Shown: one piece after another, positions 23,521-35,850 of the stretch
How the letters are laid out: each line of letters opens with the position of its first letter
Numbering within the stretch: position 1 is the first letter of the stretch
Assembly: GCA_036936605.1 (NCBI GenBank)
Contig: JAUPFV010000002.1
Coordinates: 247,401,305 to 247,465,304 of the forward strand
DNA length: 64,000 bases
Reading direction: 5' to 3'
From: Limnanthes douglasii subsp. nivea
Lineage: Eukaryota; Streptophyta; Magnoliopsida; Brassicales; Limnanthaceae
Position numbers and translations under genes: made by a program
Notes under the pieces: model-generated
What the model saw: the letters and a program-made list of their open reading frames with translations, nothing else
Told to the model about the DNA's origin: nothing
The model's database searches: none

Positions 23521-24020
23521 TTATGCATGATTTTGAACACTTGACAAAGTTAACTTTGTTAAAAGAAATTCTAATTTCATTGTATGTCTATTGGATATCC
23601 CTCAAGGTTTTATCCATGCAACTAATCACTTTAAATTACCAATTCACTGTATTATTTTACGGTTGTTATGTTCTTGAGTAATTGTGTTTATAACTATTAA
23701 AGAACACTTCTTGTAATTTCTTTTTAGTTATTGTATTATTATTATTTTTGAAGTGTTGTTAATAAAACTACTATGAGCACTTATTTTAGATTGTTTCAAC
23801 TATTGTAATGTATGTTTTTAAGGGTGTTAATGAAGTTTTGGATCGCATCACTCTGTAACCTTCTTAATTCCAAGATTTATTAAATTTTTTATTTTATGTT
23901 ACATTAGCTAAGAAAGAAGTTGATAAAATGGAAATGAATAAACTATTTTTTCTCAATTCAAAATAAATTTGATTACGACCAAAGGGGTCGAAGTCAAATG
24001 CATTTTAGATTTGAATATAT

Positions 24021-24055
24021 CTTCATATTTTGACCATGTGGGTCAAAATATGAAG
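24021..24055. repeat. perfect 15-bp inverted repeat with 5-nt loop
   Basis: CTTCATATTTTGACC at 24,021-24,035 and its exact reverse complement at 24,041-24,055 surround ATGTG. The stem would be stable as RNA or cruciform DNA. No adjacent gene explains it. Confidence 0.85.
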
Positions 24056-26265
24056 GATAATGCTACGTATTTTTTAAGTATGTAGAAGTTATAAAGACAT
24101 TTCGATCCAGCGGACTAAAATAAATGTTTTTTTCATTTACATTATGAAATCTAATTCGACCCATTCGACTGGAATTAATTTCATTTGGTCATATATATAT
24201 ATATATATATATGGCAATTAATTTCAGCTCACACGTTGAAATTAGATTACATTTTCAATCCACGTGTATATTCATTTCAACATAATTAAATATGCATTAC
24301 TACAAGATTGGTTAACTTAATCGAACCTTATCTATGATTTTATTTACAAATATTTTAACCTATGTTATATTGTTTTCTCCATATATGCTGATGGAACCAT
24401 GTCAACAGTTACAAACTTTTAAACAACTAAAAAAATTCAACAAATCAAATATATTAGCCTTACAACATGAAGTGGAGTACGACTGAATATTCACTCATGC
24501 TTAAATTTGGTCGTATAGTAAAGGCAACTGGGCATATGAAGAATGCTAATTTTTTAATGAAATTATCTATAAAATGTACTACATGTATGGTATAAACCTT
24601 GTAACTTGTTTTTGCATACACTTGTATTCACACTATCGTCGCCGCATATTTGTAATAAAATTAGTGCTAAATGAGAATATATGAAGAAAAATTATATTTT
24701 TTGGGTTTTTAACCTCACACATAAAGAACATGAAACGGAATTTTAAAAAACCACTCGCCAAATTTGAATGAAAAAGAAATTATCTATGAGCAGCAAGAAG
24801 ATATTAGTTACAAAAATTTTGAAGAGAAACTTATATCATGTAACCAAGGTAAGTATCATTAAAACAAAACCAGTATGACTGAATTTTCCTTCACACTAAA
24901 CATCGATAACGTCGATGTTGTCGGTTTTAAATCTATATTTCTTATGTTCTTATTTCAATTATGCTTAATGTAATCATTTAACATGAAGATGTTATTAATT
25001 TATTTTTGGTTTTGAATGTTTTGGTTTAAACCATTTTCATTAATAAAAATAGCAATAATTAAAAAACGTAGTTAGAAATACAAATACATTAATTTTCAGT
25101 TTCCATCTAATTTCGGCATAGGATGCCAAAATCATATGCTTTAAAATGTCATATGATTCTGACTCAATGGGCCAAAAATAGATGTTTGATTGCAATATGT
25201 GATTTTGATCCCCAAGTTATCAAAATCATATGTTGTTCGATGACACGTAATTTTGACTGAATGGATCGAATTTATGTGTCATTAACATATACATAATTTC
25301 AATATGTTTGGTCAAAAATTAAAAGTTGTTTGCAACACTTTGATAAGAAAAAAAAATTAATTAGTTTGCTCATATTTATTTATGCTTCACATGAATTTTT
25401 TACTTTATGTTTATTCGATTTGAGGCAACAGAAGTTTTGAATTTTTATTTTTAAAAGAAAAACTTACGCATATTTTGGTTTTGATGAAATGGATATTGAT
25501 CAGATATTTGTATTAGGGGATGAATATAATAGATTGAGTGGCATCAATTTGTAAATTAGATAAGTTATAAAAAAATAAAATGGTAAAATAACTTAGAAAA
25601 AATTCAAAAAATTTATATCAAGTATCTAACAAAAATAGAATCGTATATATACAATATTATTTGTATTATATTAAAAAAAATCATTCTGAAGTTTTGATTG
25701 GTATTTAAAATTTTAAGGACATAATATTCCAATTTTTTTTAAGATTTTATCTCATATCCCATTTGACCTCACCCAAAAACATACCACATAAACACCTCTA
25801 ACTTGAAAATAAAAAACTTTAAACTTGTTCTCAAAATCTTAATCATCAAAATCTTTAAAAACCATAAGAGAATTTAAAGATATGGAAGATAACAAGAATA
25901 AATATCATATGCAAGCCATAAAGAGATAAATTTTTAAATAAAAAAATTAAAATTAATTGAGTGAATTGAGTCAGTTATGGGGTTGGTACAGACAGTATGG
26001 TAATATGTGCATCTACGGTGCATACGTTATTGATTGGGTTTTCTTGGCTTACACTTGTGGTACCTTTGCTTATATATCTCTTGTATTGAGGTTTATACCC
26101 CTGGAACTCTAGACCTATGTAACCCCCCGTATGTGGTTTTTAATACCCATTGGTTAGCTTTCTATCTAATTTTATTTCTAATTTTTACTTATTTAATCTG
26201 GCTTTATGGAAAAAAAATGATATGAATGTGACGTTGATTATAATGATATATGTTTCACAATGATT
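24056..26265. other. AT-rich spacer, possible tail of a non-LTR element near 26.1 kb
   Basis: No gene is recognised. An (AT)n tract lies at 24,190-24,213. The sequence around 26,060-26,215 is unusually T-rich on the plus strand and ends in ATGGAAAAAAAATG, with the phrase TTATACCCCTGGAACTCTAG; this could be the 3' end of a LINE, but I cannot show coding sequence upstream of it. Confidence 0.4.
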
Positions 26266-26269
26266 GATT

Positions 26270-27340
26270 ATACGCAAGATGAATTGTGTTAGTGGATTAA
26301 GAAGTCCGTGAAAGGAAATGGGTTTGTTATTATATAAGGCATGACGGTGATGCAAAAAACAGAAATAACTTCGAATATTTTTTTGAATGCGAGATATATG
26401 AATGGTAAAAGATTGGTAGACCTAAATGATGTTAAAAGAAAATTAACTAGATAAAAAAATTATATGTTTTTCCAACTTTAAGGGGACTATAGTCACTTCA
26501 TATTAATAGTCCTTATGTGAAGAACAAAAGAGAGAAAATAGATAAACCGCTAAGAAGCGGCTAGGGTTTTTTTATTATTTAGAAAATGTATTAATTACAT
26601 AGTGTAGATGATCTAATTTGTAGATATAATAAAGGTTTAACGGACTTGGACCTTATAACTTTTACAAATAATATGTGGGATGCACAACCATTCAACCGTG
26701 AAACACGTAGAAGTTCATTTGTATGGAGTATGTTTTTAAAATAAAAATTTGAAATTTATACAACATTCTACGACCATGGGAGCTGGCCCTCAAGAAATTT
26801 TTAGAGTAGTGAAAAATTTGAACGATAAATATATATCATTTATACGGACTATATACAACACTCGGTGAAACACCAAATATTGGAGAAATATGATTAGTCA
26901 CAGTTGCAATATTCGTTGGGCAAACTCAAAGTGTTATATTATTTTGAATAGTATAGATCCAATGAAGTTCAATGTGATATCATTACAAATATTTTCTTTG
27001 CTCACCCAGTTAACATGGATTTGTTATGGACTTTTCAAAAAGTGCTAATAACAGATAATACTAGCGAGATAATAAGGTATAAGATACCGTTGTTTGAGAT
27101 TTTTGGAGCGACATCGACCAGTTTGACTTTTATGTTGGATTTGTGTTTATGGCTATGGAAAAAGTTAACAATTCCAAGTGAGTATTAGATTTTTTATAAT
27201 CGTTGATGGTAGTTAACTCAATTGAAGAATCGACCATGGTTTTGACGATAGATACTTAGCATTAATAAATTCTCTTGAAAAAATATTTTAAGTAAAAACG
27301 CATATGTTATGTCAATGACACTTTAACAGGAGCGTCCAAA
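26270..27340 (+). pseudogene. MULE (Mutator-like) transposase remnant
   Basis: In order, over several frames: a FAR1/MULE-type N-terminal segment (EYFFECEIYEW, then VCGMHNHS-like reading at about 26,680), the block DIFFAHPVNMDLLWTFQKVLITDNT (about 26,985-27,060, the first DDE Asp in TDNT), PLFEIFGATSTSLTF (about 27,090), and DDRYLALINSLEKIF (about 27,240, the second catalytic region DRxxALxNA). These match the plant MULE transposase core in order and spacing. Stops occur between every block and no zinc-finger C-terminus was found. I could not find terminal inverted repeats. Confidence 0.78.
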
Positions 27341-27599
27341 AGCTTACCTTAAAAATAGTTTTTGATAGGTTTCATAACAATAAAGTTCTATGGGGAAGAT
27401 TAATAGTATTTAAAATAGGTTTTTTTACAAATGCACTTTGAAAGTTATAGTAAAAGTAACTGACAAAATATACCATGTATGATATCATCTGTTACAGACA
27501 ACATCGTCTGAAATTGAAAAAAAAACATTATCGTCGAAAACTGAAACAAAATAACATCTAATAAATTCAAAGAAAAATATTTAACTAACCAAATAGAAC

Positions 27600-28090
27600 T
27601 AATCTACATCACTTGCCTTCCAAAGAGCCTCTACTTGTTGTCGGTTTTATTAATTGTACAGAGATTATTGATCTTCTTCATACCCGTAATCGCTTTACTT
27701 TCACCAACATCTTGGGGTTAATGATATATCATAGTATTCTCATTTCATAGTGGGGGAATCCAGACTTCCAACAATTTAATTTTAGAGCCAAGCAAACTTA
27801 AACCCGTCGTTTTTGTTTCTTCATCTCTCAGAGGATCTCATGAGAAAGGACTACCAACAATCGTGAGCAATCTTCATAAGTCTCCACATTGGTATGGTGT
27901 TGTGTCGAGTTCAATAATTTACCCTCAACAAAGAGGTTTGTCATGATGTAGATATCGTCGAGTGTGATAGACATCTTGACAAAACTAAAATAAAAAATAT
28001 ATGTCTTTTCATGTTATATCTCTATGAATGTTTCCGCCAACGTTGGGTTCAACTTAATCTGACATAACTGACCCAGTAAGAGACCGTATA
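27600..28090 (-). pseudogene. possible plant-mobile-domain-like remnant
   Basis: On the minus strand, about 27,980-27,900 reads VKMSITLDDIYIMTNLFVEGKLLN, which recalls the ITLDDV..LL.LP..G.L segment of plant mobile domain proteins carried by transposons. The remainder does not clearly match. This is a tentative call from one block only. Confidence 0.35.
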
Positions 28091-28099
28091 GAGTTGTGT

Positions 28100-29320
28100 C
28101 CAAATATAATTGCATAGTCGTTTGTTTTGATGTATCACATTTTTTTAATATCATGTAATGTGTTTGGGTCCCTAAATCGGTATGAGACTATAACGAATCA
28201 AACAAATAAGTTCCCACAACTTATGAAATAAATATATATATATATAATTAAAGTATTAAAAAATTACCTTCCCAAATTACGTATTATACGCTGCTCCATG
28301 TAACTAGAGAATAGTCGGGTGTCGTTAGCTTTCATGGATTTAAGTATTTTACTTTTATCTTGTTTGTTTTCTCATGAAGAATAAGAGGATATTTATGAAC
28401 CTGAATAACTGTCATTGTGACTACCTCACTAGCGGGTGCACCTATTGTACATGTTGCACTTGTTGCATCAACCTCTATCTTGACAGGAGATCTCACCCGC
28501 TTGTGGAAGCGGGCTAACTGTTCACTAGTACCATGGGAGTTATTTTCTGTGTGACGATCAACTGGAAATATCTTAGTGCTATATTGTGTATGCATTATTT
28601 TTGGATTTGGCATTCCTTTGGTTGCATCCATTGCGGTCCTAACAGAGGAAATAGTTCTGTCTGCACCAAATGAACTCTCTATTGGTGAGTTTGATGACCT
28701 GAAATGGAGAATACTAAGTCAAATAAAATAATCCATTTTACAAATATAATTTCATAACCTTCTGTTTAGACATATCACATTTTTCTAATACTATGTAATG
28801 TGTCGGGACACCTAAATCGGTATGGGACGGTAACAATTTAAACAAATAAGTTTACACAACTTATAATATATATAACTATTTTTTTAAATATAAGTATTAA
28901 AAAAATACTCTCCCGAAGTAGGTATGATACGTTTCGTACTTCATATAACTAAAGAATAGTCGGGTGTTATTGGTTTTTATAAATTTAAGTATTTTATTTT
29001 TATTTTCTTTGTATTCTCGTGAATAATAAGATGATCTTTCTGAATCTGAACCACTACCACCGAAACTACCGGATGCACCTATATTATATCAATCTATTTG
29101 GACAAAAAATTGATCCGTTTTGTGACAACGTATTGATTGTTTGGTAGTTACACTGTTTGACAATCCAATATCACTATGTTTGTGCTATGTTGGATATGCA
29201 TTATTTTTTTAACTCGCGTTCCCTCAGTTACCTCCATTACGGGGCTAGCAGCATAAATGGTTTTGTTTGCATCACATTAACTCTCCATCGATAAATCTGA
29301 TAACCTTAAATAAAAAATAT
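28100..29320 (-). repeat. tandem duplication of a roughly 640-bp unit, coding-like on the minus strand
   Basis: Copy 1 (28,100-28,735) and copy 2 (28,755-29,320) share ATGTAATGTGT, CCTAAATCGGTATG, GAATAGTCGGGTGT and AAGTATTTTA in the same order, with many substitutions and indels between them. Copy 1 holds a 99-residue minus-strand frame (28,631-28,332, MDATKGMPNPKIMHT...), and its counterpart in copy 2 is broken by stops. No family is recognised. It lies just downstream of the MULE remnant and may be cargo or a neighbouring element. Confidence 0.75.
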
Positions 29321-30592
29321 TAATTCAAATCAAATAATACATTTTTGATATAACCTAAACAAAATATTACCAAAAAAAATACATTCAAATGAAATAAGCT
29401 CTGAAATAAACTCAAAAGGCCATGTATGATTTGAATGTAAATTCCAAAATTAGTTGAAATATTTATTTATTTATCAATTTTAATCATCAATTTGAATCAA
29501 TGAATTTTAATCATCAATTTTAAATGTTTAAAGAACAAATCTAATGCATATATAATTAATTTATTAATAGAAAAACCAAACCTTAACAAACAATAAATTT
29601 TTAAAATAAATATGATTTATTTTTATTCCGAGCATCAAAATAAAAAAGAAAAATATGATAGCCGGGATAAAAAAAATCGATGCAACTATTAGAATAAAAC
29701 TAAGATAAAAAGATTCTAAAAGACACAGCTATAAGTTAGGAATTTGAAATTTTAAATATTATATTCTGAGAATGGTAAACTTGATTTGATGTTTGCGGGA
29801 AAATTCAGAAATTTGAGACACGAAATTGGGACAAAAGCAATACCCATTTTAGTTTAGCGAATAACGACAATTCACATTTTGATCAGGCTAAAAACCTGGC
29901 TAGTTAATGGTGTTGACCTGCTAACTTACCATTTACCATTCAATTCAACAAATTATCCAATTCATTAATTCAGCAGGATCAGCCCATTAGGTTTACAATA
30001 TACCGGCTTTATCAACCTCGGTGACTAGGCAAGATTTTTAACAATATTAAATTTGGCCTAATGTTTGAACCCTAACCAATTTTATCGTATTCTTAATTTT
30101 CTTATTTGTTAGTTTGAATCGCATTGTATAGAATTGGACCAATCCATAAACATTTCCCAATCACATGTGTGCAAAGACGTGAATGTGCTTAGCGTATCCT
30201 AACAACCACATCTATAACAAGTAGTCAGTTATAAAATATTAGACGAACAACATGGTAGTAACCCAAACCCTTCAACTTGTAGGACATATCAAAAACAGTT
30301 TATAAAACACATTTCATCTACACATGGTATTGCTGTAATACTATCTACTAACATTACATCAATATCAAGAATATTATCTACAACACTTCAAAATAAATAT
30401 AAAATAAATTAATAAAAATAAATTAATAATATATTCGTTCGATCTCAATTCTGGCAGGTAAGAGAAGAGAGGAGCACAAGGCACAAATACCCTATTTGCA
30501 GATTACACAAACCCAGATAGAAAAAAATATGAACTCCCACAATGTGTATGTATATATAATTATAACTTAACCTAAGATAGACAGAGACAAGC
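29321..30592. other. spacer and probable 3' flank of the gar2-like gene
   Basis: I see no coding sequence. The 3' untranslated region of the minus-strand gene would lie directly below 30,593. AATAAA-like stretches are abundant in this AT-rich DNA, so no single polyadenylation signal can be chosen. Confidence 0.5.
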
Positions 30593-32237
30593 TCAGAATC
30601 TACAGCAAAGAATGGCATCTCTCCAACCCCTCCGGAAATGTCTCCGTTCCGCATTTGCCATTCGTACAGGACTGCTATGCCATTCGGATTGCATTCTGTA
30701 GAAACAAAGTAACCAAGATTTGACCGTTAGAAACCGATTACGCGTAAAAAATAAATTGACAACTTTTTTAAGTTAAAAGCTCGAGCGATGTATAGTATTT
30801 ACACAGGGAAGGCAAAAGAACGAGTGCTGGTCGTGCTGCTATCTGATCGATGAGAGATGCTGCCTGAATATGAGACTATGGGACCTGAATGTGGACCTGC
30901 CATTGAGAAGCTTGACTCGAAAACATTCTTCTCAATTTGGCTTGAAACATCTTGATCATACAAATCTTCAAGTTTACGATGATGATTATAATGATTCCAT
31001 GAGGATTCGCTTACAGCTGTCCCGAGGTTTCGATCGGTTGATTCTTCATGTGTTGTAGATGGTAGTAATAAGTTAGTGTTTTCAGTACAATCCAGTTTAG
31101 GGTTTGATTCGTCGGTATGGTTGTTTGATTTTTCAGCTTCAAGGTTTTTACTTAAATTATTTGATTCCCCATATTCTCCATTGCCTGAGGCTTCTTCCCC
31201 ACTCAAGCTCTGCATTCGCACAATATCAATCAACAACCACCACAGGCAGATATACAGTAACATTTAGATTGATTCTTCTTTTCTGCTTAACCAAAAATGA
31301 GACTAAATCTCATAGGGAGTAGAATTGACCTTATTTATAAGTTACAAATAAACTATCGTGCGAACATCTTCAACGAATAAAACATACCTGAGAATGTTTT
31401 TGGTGATCAGTTGGTTCCATGTCCGGTTGAGGAAATGAAAGAATAGCTCCGAGCGTAAAACGTTCGTTTGAAGCATCATTATCACTATTGTCATTATCAC
31501 TATTGTTGATCCTTGCATCCTCATTCACTTCCTTTTTAGCAATTACATCCTTGGAATCAAACTGTAAGCCTCCGTAGAAATTCTCAGACGAAGATTTGGA
31601 AACATCGAGCATGGAGATCTTTAGAATTGGATAAGTTTTCACTTCATCCTGCTGTCCAGTATGCAGATTAGGTTGTTTATATCTCTCCTCCTCCGAGCCT
31701 GGAACTGAAAGTGTATTCTGAAGGACAAAAGCTTCTTTGGAGACCTCACTGTCCTTCAAATCCTTGGAATTTTTTCCCGTCAAAAATTTACCAGCATCTA
31801 CAACATCATTAACCAGCAAATCTTGTCTGGTTTGAGAAGGCAGAATAAGTTTTTGAACCATATTACCGTTATCAAACAAGAACTTGTCCTGTGAATATAC
31901 ACCCTCGTCAACACATATGTCCTTGACAACGTGACAAGTATTCTCTTTGTAGCAAACTATTATCTCAGGTAAATCACATTCCGTAACACTTTTATCCATA
32001 TAGTCCTTCTCCTCCTTCTCAATTGAGTTCTCACAAGTATCCTGAGGTTTACCATCTATTTTCTGACCTAGAGAAGACTCGCAAATCACTTGTTCCTTAT
32101 CTGTAACAAAGATGGAACACAACTAATTTCGCAACCAAGCAAAACACTTAACCACGTCGAAAATACTAATACTAAAACTATACTCAGCACAAACACAATG
32201 TCTAATAAGAACGAAAAAAAAACTTACCAAGCTTCAT
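30593..32237 (-). CDS. plant-specific gar2-like nuclear protein, four coding exons, 410 aa
   Basis: My model joins exons 32,237-32,228, 32,100-31,388, 31,209-30,803 and 30,695-30,593 (1,233 nt). Introns of 127, 178 and 107 bp all begin GT and end AG. The first coding exon is only 10 bp (MKL plus one base), and the start is chosen because ATGAAGCTTG runs straight into a GTAAG donor. The protein is acidic and Ser/Glu/Asn-rich. It has EIIVCYKE and VKDICVDEGV near residues 49-71, a Ser/Thr-rich block RSDSSTTSTRSFAFP at 362-376, and a basic, conserved end SEWHSSPVRMA...GWRDAILCCRF. From memory these blocks identify the family annotated '18S pre-ribosomal assembly protein gar2-like' (Arabidopsis At2g03810). 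That name is inherited and its function is unproven; I see no RNA-recognition motif. An N-terminal extension through an upstream exon is possible but not needed. Confidence 0.88.
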
Positions 32238-33450
32238 GATTTTAGGATGTAGATAGGCACTAACAGGTGGGATGCATCATCACTTGGGCATGAGCAAACT
32301 TCACAGGACATGAAACACATGACAAACTTATATTACCAATCAATTCCTTTTGCATCTTAAAGAAATATGCAAAACTAGAGAACAAGAAACGAAATCAACC
32401 CAAACAACAACGCACATAGAATCATCCAAGTTGCTTTGCTTTTTAAAATGGATTCATGGACAAAAACGTTGCACATAAAGTGCAAGGAATCTTTTAGTCT
32501 GTCACCAAAGAGCAAGTAAAGACAGATAAAAAGTATTAGACTTTTCGAAAGGTACCAAAAAAAAAACTCACTTATTACCAACAACAACAACAAAAAAAAC
32601 CTAAATTAGATAGAGAGATCCAAAACAGCAAAAATTTGACTAAACAAGCGAAACCCAGAAACCCGATTAGGTTTTTCATCTGAAATCTCTATAGACCAAT
32701 CTCGAGTTAAAAAACAAAATGAAGGAATATCGTAGATCTTAAAACCCAGTAAAATATTAAACAATCATAAAAGAAAAGTAATACTACCTTTCTCATTGAC
32801 CTTCGAAACCCTTTTGTTCTTCTGATTCGGAACTGACACCTCTCAGCAATCTATTAAATAAAATGGGTTAATCCCTAAAATCAGAGCAAACACAAAGAAC
32901 GAAGAACCCTAGACCAAAGAGACCTCTGCTTTCTTGTTTGGAGATTGAATTTAATAAATAACAAAAAAACCCTTTGAAAAGAGTGAGATGTCGTTACCAA
33001 GAAACACTAAGTTATAATTTTTTTTTGAAAAGATAAAGGTCAACTAATTAGCATCGCCACAATTAAATTTTAGTGGATGAACTAAACACACGGCCCCCAA
33101 TTTAATAGCCTCTGTTTTTTGTACTTAATCCAGCAACTTCTTAAAAATTCGACCTAGGAAAATTGAATCTATACAGTAGAAGACAGACCCTTTTACCTTT
33201 TACACTCTCTTTGATTTTCTCACCAACCAAACCAAACTCTGTTCCCCTAAATCTAAAAAATTGAGTATCTGCTTTTCTTTTCGGCGAACTAAAATCAAGA
33301 AGAATATGTGCTCCGTCTTTCTCTGTCTCTGTCTCTGTCCCTGTCCCGACCCTCGATCTGCTTCTGTCTATGTAACCGACGGAAATAGAGGGACTCTGTT
33401 TTCGCCGGAGAGCGTAACGGCGAATGAAAGAGAGAGAGAGGGGAAGAGGA
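32238..33450 (-). promoter_or_regulatory. 5' untranslated region with probable introns (gar2-like gene)
   Basis: Upstream of the start codon the minus strand shows donor-like GTAAAAGG at about 33,195 after a CT-rich leader (33,450-33,200), and a second possible untranslated exon at about 32,865-32,795 (acceptor TGCTCTGATTTTAG near 32,880, donor AAAGGTAGTA near 32,793). The 173-residue frame at 33,662-33,141 is low-complexity leader sequence and probably not a protein. The (TC)n tract on the sense strand is typical of plant leaders. Exact splice use needs transcript data. Confidence 0.5.
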
Positions 33451-33465
33451 AGAAAATGTGTACGG

Positions 33466-33477
33466 TTTATTAAATAT
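33466..33477 (-). promoter_or_regulatory. TATA-like box of the gar2-like gene
   Basis: The minus strand reads CATATTTAATAAACC here, the only TATA-like motif just upstream of the pyrimidine-rich leader. Transcription would start near 33,440. Confidence 0.45.
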
Positions 33478-33633
33478 GAGATGATGGGGGTGCGTCGACA
33501 AAGGTCGATATCATGGGTTCGAGTTACGCTTTTTGGTAACTCGCTGAGTCGTGGGCCGTGTGAGTGAAAATGATCTTTGGTTTGACTATTTATTGTTTGA
33601 AGAGGGTGTATTCCGCTGGAGCTTTGTTTGGAA

Positions 33634-33643
33634 GACACGTGTC
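33634..33643. promoter_or_regulatory. palindromic G-box
   Basis: GACACGTGTC is a perfect 10-bp palindrome with the CACGTG core bound by bZIP and bHLH factors. It lies about 160-170 bp upstream of the TATA-like box of the gar2-like gene, a usual distance for a functional site, and in locally GC-richer DNA. Confidence 0.6.
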
Positions 33644-33779
33644 GGCGTGTGATGAGTTGCAACGTTCTGCGCCTATCATCATGTGTAGATCCAGGAGGAA
33701 GAGGCCTTTTGTTTTTCGTCGTTTACAATGGGAGCTGAGCTGCGATTGTAACAAAACCGGATCGGTTTAGTAGCGTAAC

Positions 33780-35590
33780 ATTTGAATTAAGGTAGTGCAA
33801 AATGAAATAAATTTTTGTCATCATCTGATTATGGATAAGCCGGTTTATGAGTTTGGTAGGACTGAAGAGATTTTGAAAGGAATTCCGTATCCTAACTATA
33901 ATTCGTATCATATGGTTAACATAATTTGTCGACATAATTTGTCAATGTTAGAGTAGGTTCGTCATGGCGACTAGGATAGAATTCGAATTCGAATTTAAGT
34001 TGGGTTAATTTAGAGTTCTGGATTGTATTAAATTTCGGCATTAGAGTGGATTTGAATTAAATCGAAAGGTTAGACTAAGTTTTGGATAGTTTAGATTAGT
34101 TTGGATTTAGGATAATAATTAGCTGGTATAAGTATGTTATAATTAATTTAATGTATATTTTATACGCCATAAAATTTTGAAATTATAGTATTCCATTGAA
34201 TGTTTTAAAGCATATAACAAATTTTGATGTTTCAATGAAAGATTTTGTTTTATATTATATTTTTTTTGAATGATACCACACTTCTAAATCATAAAAATGT
34301 ATTGTATAATGTGTTTAGAAGTATGTCTCATATAACCACTAAAATCTAATGCGGACTATCCAATAATCTCTATTGTTTTACTTCTTATATGTTAGTATGT
34401 GCCTTTTTGCATTAGTACTTCGGTTGCATATGTTCTAGCACTATTTTGATCCGACCGTTATTTGCATTAGTACTTCGGTTGCATATGTTCTAGCATTATT
34501 TTGATCCGACCGTTATTAGGCAAAACTCCATTCACCATATACACTCTATTCCAATTTATATTTTCTCTTAGTTTCTCAATATATTGCAAAGATTTTGATG
34601 TCAGAAAGGGATATGAGAAACAATGCCCTTCTTCAAATTGAGAGTGAGGAAGGTTTGTCTCACTTCACATCCCCCAAACGTATAAAGAATAAATAATACT
34701 ATGACCCGGACTTCGTTCAGGTAGTGGATAGACCCGTCAAAGCCAAAAGAGTAAAAAACAGGGCGACTTTTATTTTTTATACTCTAAAAGGGACTCTCAA
34801 TATGATTCTATTAGTTAACTTTTAGACTACGATCTTAGCCGCTTGAATCCATGCCCATACTTCCTTTCACGGAGAATTCGTTGCTCTGGAGGCTCAGGCT
34901 CTTTCCACCAACTTTGCTTCTTAAACAGAGACTGATTCTCATAACGAGTCTGTAACCCCTGTTGCGAATGGTAAATGCAAACTCACATTAGATGACTCTG
35001 AAGCTCCCCATAAGTATAGAAAAAAGGTGTTTATGCAAATCTCTTAAGTAGTGGTAACGTTTCGGTCGTAATAAAAGTTTCTCACTTATTGGCCGCAATA
35101 AAGAAACCCTATAAAGTCGTCTTATATAAATCTCTTATATATTTGACAATGTCGAAGAAATTTCCAACGCAGGGAGTAATGGCCCATCTCTTCTGACGTC
35201 ATTATATGGTTGCCTAAACGTAAGGAAACCCATCTTACCAACGAGGATGAATGAATCTTTTATCATGACTTGTTCGACTGTGTACTTCGGTTCTCCTACA
35301 CCCCGACATAATCTTATTTTTCCAATTGTTGGATTTATGTCCAAACCATTATAGCCCTAATACGTGGTGCACCCTTATGCCATGTATTATTTCTTCGAGT
35401 CTGTCTATCATTATATTCGACCTCGTGAATGTCGATGCCCGAGAGGACTTTTTCGATGTCACATCGAAAAGATGATTCTAGTTACTTAACTTATTGATTT
35501 GTTTGTCACTGTGGTTTTTTATTTATCTGTTCTAGTTGCCCATGGTATGCCAGGATTGAATATTGCGTTATATTTAATTTTGCACTAAAC
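33780..35590. other. spacer with unexplained coding-like patch
   Basis: No gene is recognised. On the plus strand 34,855-35,045 reads HGEFVALEAQALSTNFAS, stop, then ESVTPVANGKCKLTLDDSE, which looks like decayed coding sequence of unknown origin. The minus-strand frame at 35,344-35,135 (MDINPTIGKIRLCRG...) is also unassigned. Either may be part of the 3' end of element D. Confidence 0.4.
34406..34515. repeat. 55-bp tandem duplication
   Basis: The unit starting TTTGCATTAGTACTTCGG occurs at 34,406-34,460 and 34,461-34,515, directly adjacent, with about one substitution. It holds GATCCGACCGTTA at its end. The near identity suggests a recent event. Confidence 0.93.
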
Positions 35591-35850
35591 TTTACTTGTT
35601 TCGGTCAATTTTGGACTATTTATGTTGTTTGACCATTTCAAACTCTCTTATAGTTGTTTCAGTCAATTGTAGACTCTTTATGTTTTTTGTTAACTTCAAA
35701 CTTTTTAGAGAGTTGGTCCCTTTCAGACTCATTATGTTTGGTCCACTTCAAACTCTCTATGATGAGTCCACTTCAGACATTTTATGTTTTTGGTCCACTT
35801 CAGACTCTTTAGATTTGTTTTATTTCGGACTTTTTATGTTTTCGAGCCAC
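35590..35850 (+). repeat. degenerate short tandem repeat (TCCACTTCAGACTCTTTATG type)
   Basis: About seven imperfect copies of a 35-50 bp unit built around 'TCA/ACTTCA-A/GACTCTTTATGTTT' follow each other. The 115-residue frame over it is the product of the repeat, not a gene. It lies just beyond the 3' side of element D and may belong to its LTR or 3' region. Confidence 0.75.

Noticed and set aside
30870..31322. plus-strand frames of 62-72 residues across 30.87-31.32 kb
   Set aside because: They are antisense shadows of the third coding exon and the intron of the gar2-like gene.
33141..33662. 173-residue minus-strand open frame next to the gar2-like gene
   Set aside because: It is made of CT/GA-rich leader and promoter sequence (runs such as RDRDRDR or TETETE in different frames) and has no family signature. 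It fits an untranslated first exon better.
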